From NCBI GenBank assembly GCA_964304625.1, contig OZ199839.1:6758001-6822000 (forward strand): DNA of 64,000 bases, in the 5' to 3' direction. Below, in pieces: positions 59,341 through 64,000 of the stretch. Position numbers and translations under genes: made by a program. Below the pieces are notes generated by a model. The model was not told where the DNA came from. It saw nothing but the letters and a program-made list of their open reading frames with translations, and ran no database searches. Origin of the DNA: Kudoa neothunni (lineage: Eukaryota; Cnidaria). How positions within the stretch are numbered: position 1 is the first letter of the stretch; the number at the start of each line of letters is the position of its first letter.

Positions 59341-62144
59341 TGAATAATTAACATAATACATTTTAAATTAGATACATTGTATTTTTCGACCTAAAATAAG
59401 TATAAGAAAACATCCTATTATCGTAATTTACGTGGATTTATTTGATTTTTCACCTAGATAAAAAATTTAAAATTATTTAATAAAAACTTGACAATTACCT
59501 TGTTTGATTTCAGCCGAACCGGAAATATTATTATCTGTACTGTGAAATAAAACCAATCGGTAATTGGCTGTATCCTCAACATTTTCAATTGTGAATTCCT
59601 TGCACAATGGAAACACGGAACAACCTCTATCGCCAATAACCATACATTTTTTAACAATTGGTTTAGAAACATCTGTCCAATCTCTTAATTCCCATTTGCA
59701 TAACGATGTTACTGCTACACCGGTAGGAAGAGTAGTTGATATGTGTAAGGTTTTTTCGTCTCGTGTAATCACCGAGATTAATTGTTTGGTAATATCTGCA
59801 GTAGGTGTAGGGAATGAATCTAAATAATAAATTAATATCAAATATATATATTGAAAATTTATTACATTTCGATATATCAATGGAAGTTTCTTCAGATCTA
59901 CCAACAGCTGTCACCAAAACTTTATATTCTTTTTCTGCCTCGTATACTTCATGGAATATAATATTTGTGCATAAAGGCGGTTGAGCGCATGAGGGAATAG
60001 CGGTGTTTGTTTTAGAAGATGTTTCATCCTTTTGCTGTTGACCCTCAGTTGATCTAGCTATTAGTATTTTTGATGCTGCTTTATTGGGTGAATTCCTATT
60101 GTTTGTTGAAGGAGATGCGGCCGGGCATTGATATATTAAGTCGAATTCTTCCCCCTTCTTTACTTGCACTTTGTAATGGCAAACTATTGTAGGATCTGGG
60201 GTCGACAATGCACCTATCAACTTAAAACCTTTATCCAGAAATTGCGACTGGAGTGTAAGCACTGACATTGCTAGAAAGAAATTTATTAATTTTTATTTCA
60301 AACGTTTGGTTACCTGTTTTTATTTGATGTACTTTTGACCCATAATCTTTATGTGCAACAACCTTTAGATCATATTCAGTTCCAGGTGTCAAACCTAGGA
60401 TATTTTGAGTATCTCTACAATAACCTCTGCATGGATAACTATCTTGACACATCGCACACAACATAAACATCCTTCCCGCGTGGGCTTATATAATAAGCAC
60501 AGGTAGGGTCTTCATTTGTACGTGCCCCAGTACCATCTATCGCCTTTAACGATGATGTTGTTTCTGTTGTTGTTGGGTTTTTTTCCATAAAAGATTTATC
60601 TGCGTGTTTTTCTGCCAATAAAAATTCTTTACAAATTTATTTCATAAATTATATACCCTGTACGAATAAATATATGTTCCTTAAAATTTGCAGGTTTACC
60701 GCTTGAATTAGATGATGCGATTTCAAGGATATATGACTTACCATTACTGAGTTGCTTAATTGTTAAAACTGTGGTACAGCCGTTGTCACATACCGTTTCG
60801 CCGGAATCAATACATTTAGCGCCCACATCAGCAGCAGGCAGGGGTTTATCGGCTTCATAATAATTTACAGTACAAGATGTGAATACGGTATTTCCTCGTG
60901 GCTTAAACAAAGGAACATTTAAAGTAACTCCAGTTGACGTAAAAACCCGATAATAAGGTTCCACTAGCAGCAGCAGTTTCTGTGACAACTATGAAAAAAT
61001 TAAAAAATATGTGATATATATCAACTACCAAATTTATCCTGAATATATCCAAGGTAATTTGTACCAGTTTTTGCTAATGGTACATGTCTTGTTTGAATCA
61101 ATATTTGAACCAGAGATTTAGAAGGTTCAAACGCAAGCTCCACATTATTACATGGTGCATAACAATCTTTTTGGGCCGATCCACAATTCGATTTATAATC
61201 ATTTTCGCTTGTATTTGTTATTGGTGTTGTGTGATCTCTTACACTGAAGCGGCATATTTCGAAGGGGAATTTATTTGTAAATTTTAATAAATACTTATTT
61301 TTTTCAGCCGAGCTGTAAGTCAAATAATATTGTGGTTTGTAAACATCAAATGTTGTTAAAGTATATTTATTCTGAAGTTTGTAAAAGAAACTGGGATAGT
61401 TTTCACATCTCATTTCATAATGTGGGATCATTAAGTCAAATTCAACTTCATTCGCAGTATTTGCATTGGCACAATCATTTCCTTCTGTCCCATCTACGTA
61501 CTTTACATCCTTGTAAAATATAGGGCATTTAACTCGTTTACATGTTATTGTGCTCAGTTTCAATTTACGTACATTTGTGGTTATAGTAACTTGTGGATTC
61601 ACCAATAATGCTATAGAAAAATATATCAACCATTAAATATAACATAATTACGTAATTCGAGACCAAACACGGCTCCACCCCTGAGTCTTTACCTTAAGTG
61701 TCTCAATCTGGTCACCAGTGAAAGCAGCAATATACTTAGTTCTTGGAGATAATTTGTCAAATTCTAATTTATTGTCATCTCCGACGCAAGTCCTAACGCA
61801 TTTTTGAGGAACATTTTCCGTATCATCATTAGGGCACACAGTAATATCTTCCAAATCACTGTCTTGTTCATTCGACTTTTTAATGTAGCATTTTTTGGAA
61901 TCTGAATACTCAGTGCCACTTAATATTAAATTAACTTTCAGTTTAGTTTGCCCATCCGCTTCCTCCTTCACAAGCTTATAAGTCAGTGAGTTTGTATTAA
62001 CCGGAGAAGTTTGTGACTGTGCTTGTGAATATATGAGAGTGAATTGAGCTATATGATATTTTAAAACGATATTTCATGTTCTTTATATTTACAAAAAAGG
62101 ACAGTATAAATTCCTAGGAAGGAAACCATATTTCTCATCGTCAT
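59253..62144 (-). CDS. Type I membrane protein with repeated four-cysteine, FN3-like modules
   Basis: Signal-like N-terminus MTMRNMVSFLGIYTVLFSQF (exon 1 from 62144). It ends in one membrane helix (IVGVIVPVLIIILGAGFYF) and a short basic tail GYWKNKN, so most of the protein faces outside. In between, about seven modules share C-x(n)-C-x(n)-C-x(3-5)-C followed by L/V-rich strands and a conserved Tyr: for example SCTVNYYEADK...KC...VCDNGC...LSNGKSYILEI, TCAYYISP...YPCRGYC...LTPGTEYDLKVVA, and SLCKWELRDW...KKC...GCSVFPLC...TANYRLVLF. The LTPGTEYDLKVVA strand text resembles fibronectin III. A Thr/Ser/Lys stretch is present (PTTTETTSS). Introns about 44-60 nt; a 23-nt microexon (59431-59453) joins the last module to the helix. 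Two junctions are unresolved: near 61680, and near 60430-60480 where the frame shifts. Likely a parasite- or cell-surface adhesin or receptor; role unknown. Confidence 0.8.
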
Positions 62145-63460
62145 CTGTATAATATATAAAATCGATAGCTTTCGTTCTATATAAAAATAAAAATTCTATT
62201 GGCATACAATTTATGTATACGGGATTATAAACTCGGTGTATAACCTAGTTCATTATCAATATAAATAAAACGGGTTTGATATTAGAAACAGATTAAATAA
62301 TATTAATATGTTAATTTATATTCTTTCAAGTTCAATAAAAAAGTTGGCGTAATTTAATTTTTGAAATATTGAATTAATTTTATATATATATATATATAAC
62401 TATAGTAGATAAAAATTTATTTATCATTCACGTAAATTTTGAAATTATATATAACACCAAAAATATCCATTTAATCGTTTTATTATTTTAGTTTTGTTAA
62501 AAATATATTTCTTAAGTCGTATGTCAATTTTTTTATTATGATATCAAAATATTTTTAATATATTTCATTTTATTTTAATTTAATTTATATTAATTAGCAT
62601 GAATTAAATATTATATGGATTTAACAAAATATAATTTAATCTAATAAATACGTCCTAAATAATTTGGGATATGTTTGACTTTAGAATACTTTTTTTCTCG
62701 ATTCAGTTTGATTTCAATATATTATAATTTATTAAAATTAATTCATGTACAATACACAATGATGACTAATTAAATCAATAATTCGATTAATTTTAAAACT
62801 TTAGAGTAAAAATTTATTTACAGATTAACCATAATTAAAAATACATTGATATAGTTTTCAGGTTGTGTTACATAAAAGTTAAGCGAATGTAACGATTAAT
62901 AATAAAAATAATACATATTACGTTAATACACAACAATACGGAGCAGTTTTAATGTCTACCTTTAGGAAAAATTAAATAACGTTAATCTCACTACTGCTTT
63001 AATACAATAATTTTTTTAAATTTTAAACCTCGATTCCTTAGTTTTCAATCCTACATCTACAAATAACCGGTTCCTGTAATAATGGGGCTATTAGTCCAAT
63101 CTGATATAATTTAATCGTTGAATTTAAAAATAAACATGTTCATTATTTTTCATTAGCATCACCAATTTTTTACCTAAATAGTTCTAGCTATAGCATTAAT
63201 TCATAGTTACCGATTTTAAACTGTTAAACTCAATTCATTAATTTTCTATAATTTATAGCAGGAAAGTTAAAATAAAATCCTCAACAAAGATTTTTAATAA
63301 TCAAAAATTTATTTTAATTATTCCAAATAATAAAATGAAGTAGATATTTATATTAACTAAAATTATTCTAATTGAAACTCTAACAAATTCTTTAATATAC
63401 AAATTAAATCAAAGTATATACAGAATATTACCGACATTTTCATGAAGAAATTTCTACCTT
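62145..63460. other. AT-rich spacer between tandem copies
   Basis: Presumed promoter region of the 59253-62144 gene at its left side. AT repeats at about 62380-62398. No gene. Confidence 0.5.
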
Positions 63461-64000
63461 TCACTTAATATTCTTGTATTATTCTTCATTAGTTTTTAAA
63501 CATTATAAAGTTACTTTTGTAATAATTAATGGTGGTTAAGACAAACAGTATTATCGGTACAAACAAACTTATTTGACAATTAAGTGAAATTCTCGAGACA
63601 ATATTCGAGTAGGGTTAATTTAATATGATCGGCCATTAAAAATAAAAATTCCAATTAATAAACTGAGGAAAAATATGTTGATCGCATGATTTAGTAACTT
63701 GGTTATTTTCGTCTAATTTTAATTCAAATCGACTTAAAATTCACATACTAGTTAAATGAATTAAAAACATCACTGCTCAATATATGTTTATCAAATGTGA
63801 AATGTTTATAGAAGAGTTCGTAAATTTAGCTATTGAAACAGAAAAAAATTTAATTATAAATTGTTAATGTTATCAAAAATATGGTTAGTCAAGGACATCG
63901 TTTTTTAAAAATAAGAATTTAGTTTTTATTCTTCCAATATCCAAAATAGAATCCAGCACCGAGGATAATGATCAATACTGGAACAATCACCCCAACAATT
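63461..64000. repeat. Right copy of the tandem duplication
   Basis: Matches 58795-59334 at a 4,666-bp offset. Continues to the window edge, showing that the duplication extends beyond it. Confidence 0.95.
63919..64000 (-). CDS. 3' end of a second tandem copy of the surface-protein gene (partial)
   Basis: Minus-strand last exon encoding the same VGVIVPVLIIILGAGFYF helix and GYWKNKN tail with a stop at 63919-63921. The rest of the gene lies right of the window. The preserved exon and near-identical 3' flank imply a recent tandem duplication of the whole gene. Confidence 0.85.
   Translation of the reverse strand, partial: IVGVIVPVLIIILGAGFYFGYWKNKN

Noticed and set aside
59564-59827. 87-codon plus-strand frame antisense to the surface-protein gene
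   Set aside because: Antisense shadow of a well-supported coding exon.
1-64000. CRISPR arrays, bacterial operons, rRNA genes
   Set aside because: No spaced direct repeats, no Shine-Dalgarno-led gene trains, and no rRNA text recognised; spliceosomal introns show the DNA is eukaryotic.
1-64000. Retrovirus-like, LTR or Polinton elements
   Set aside because: No reverse transcriptase, integrase, capsid or long terminal repeat text seen; the mobile DNA I could identify is plain DNA-transposon material.

Overview
This window is nuclear DNA of a strongly AT-rich eukaryote with tiny spliceosomal introns, mostly 38-70 nt, GT...AG. The genes look like those of a unicellular or strongly reduced parasitic eukaryote: an AsnA-type asparagine synthetase, an ABCG half-transporter, a VAC14 scaffold, a HEAT-repeat protein, and lineage-specific secreted or surface proteins. 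I cannot name the lineage. Gene density is low, with long AT-rich spacers holding decayed DNA transposons. All host genes read rightward except the surface-protein gene at the right end.

Layout. 1-1000: relic that may be a pogo/Tigger-like transposase. 2420-3421: intronless AsnA. About 5750-6570: decayed unidentified reading frame, minus strand. 7384-8711 and 13830-15203: a paralogous pair of unknown four-exon genes (388 and 404 aa by my splicing) whose first three exons have identical lengths (96, 425 and 110 nt). 17621-44675: six small secreted-protein genes with a saposin-B (SapB) cysteine pattern, sharing intron positions and all on the + strand. They are interspersed with piggyBac-like TTAA elements and, at 40738-43406, a 15-exon ABCG half-transporter whose spliced length is an exact multiple of three. 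A decayed seventh SapB copy lies near 51.0-51.2 kb. 47874-50087: intronless 737-aa HEAT-repeat protein. 54066-57650: VAC14 homologue with tiny introns plus one intron of about 1 kb. 59253-62144, minus strand: type I membrane protein made of about seven four-cysteine, fibronectin-III-like modules. The 3' end of a second, near-identical copy reappears 4,666 bp further right at 63470-64000 and runs off the window, so this is a tandem array.

Transposons. A broken piggyBac transposase lies on the minus strand at about 38.2-39.7 kb. At least five short elements bounded by TTAA and CCYTC-type inverted ends are present, two of them homologous copies of one ~1.15-1.2 kb family (28928-30121 and 45145-46292).

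The most promising undescribed systems are (i) the interspersed SapB-like secreted family with a shared sequence 15-16 nt before the start codon, (ii) the tandem four-cysteine surface protein, and (iii) the unknown paralogous pair. Functional roles for these are inference; gene structures come from manual splicing and need transcript support.
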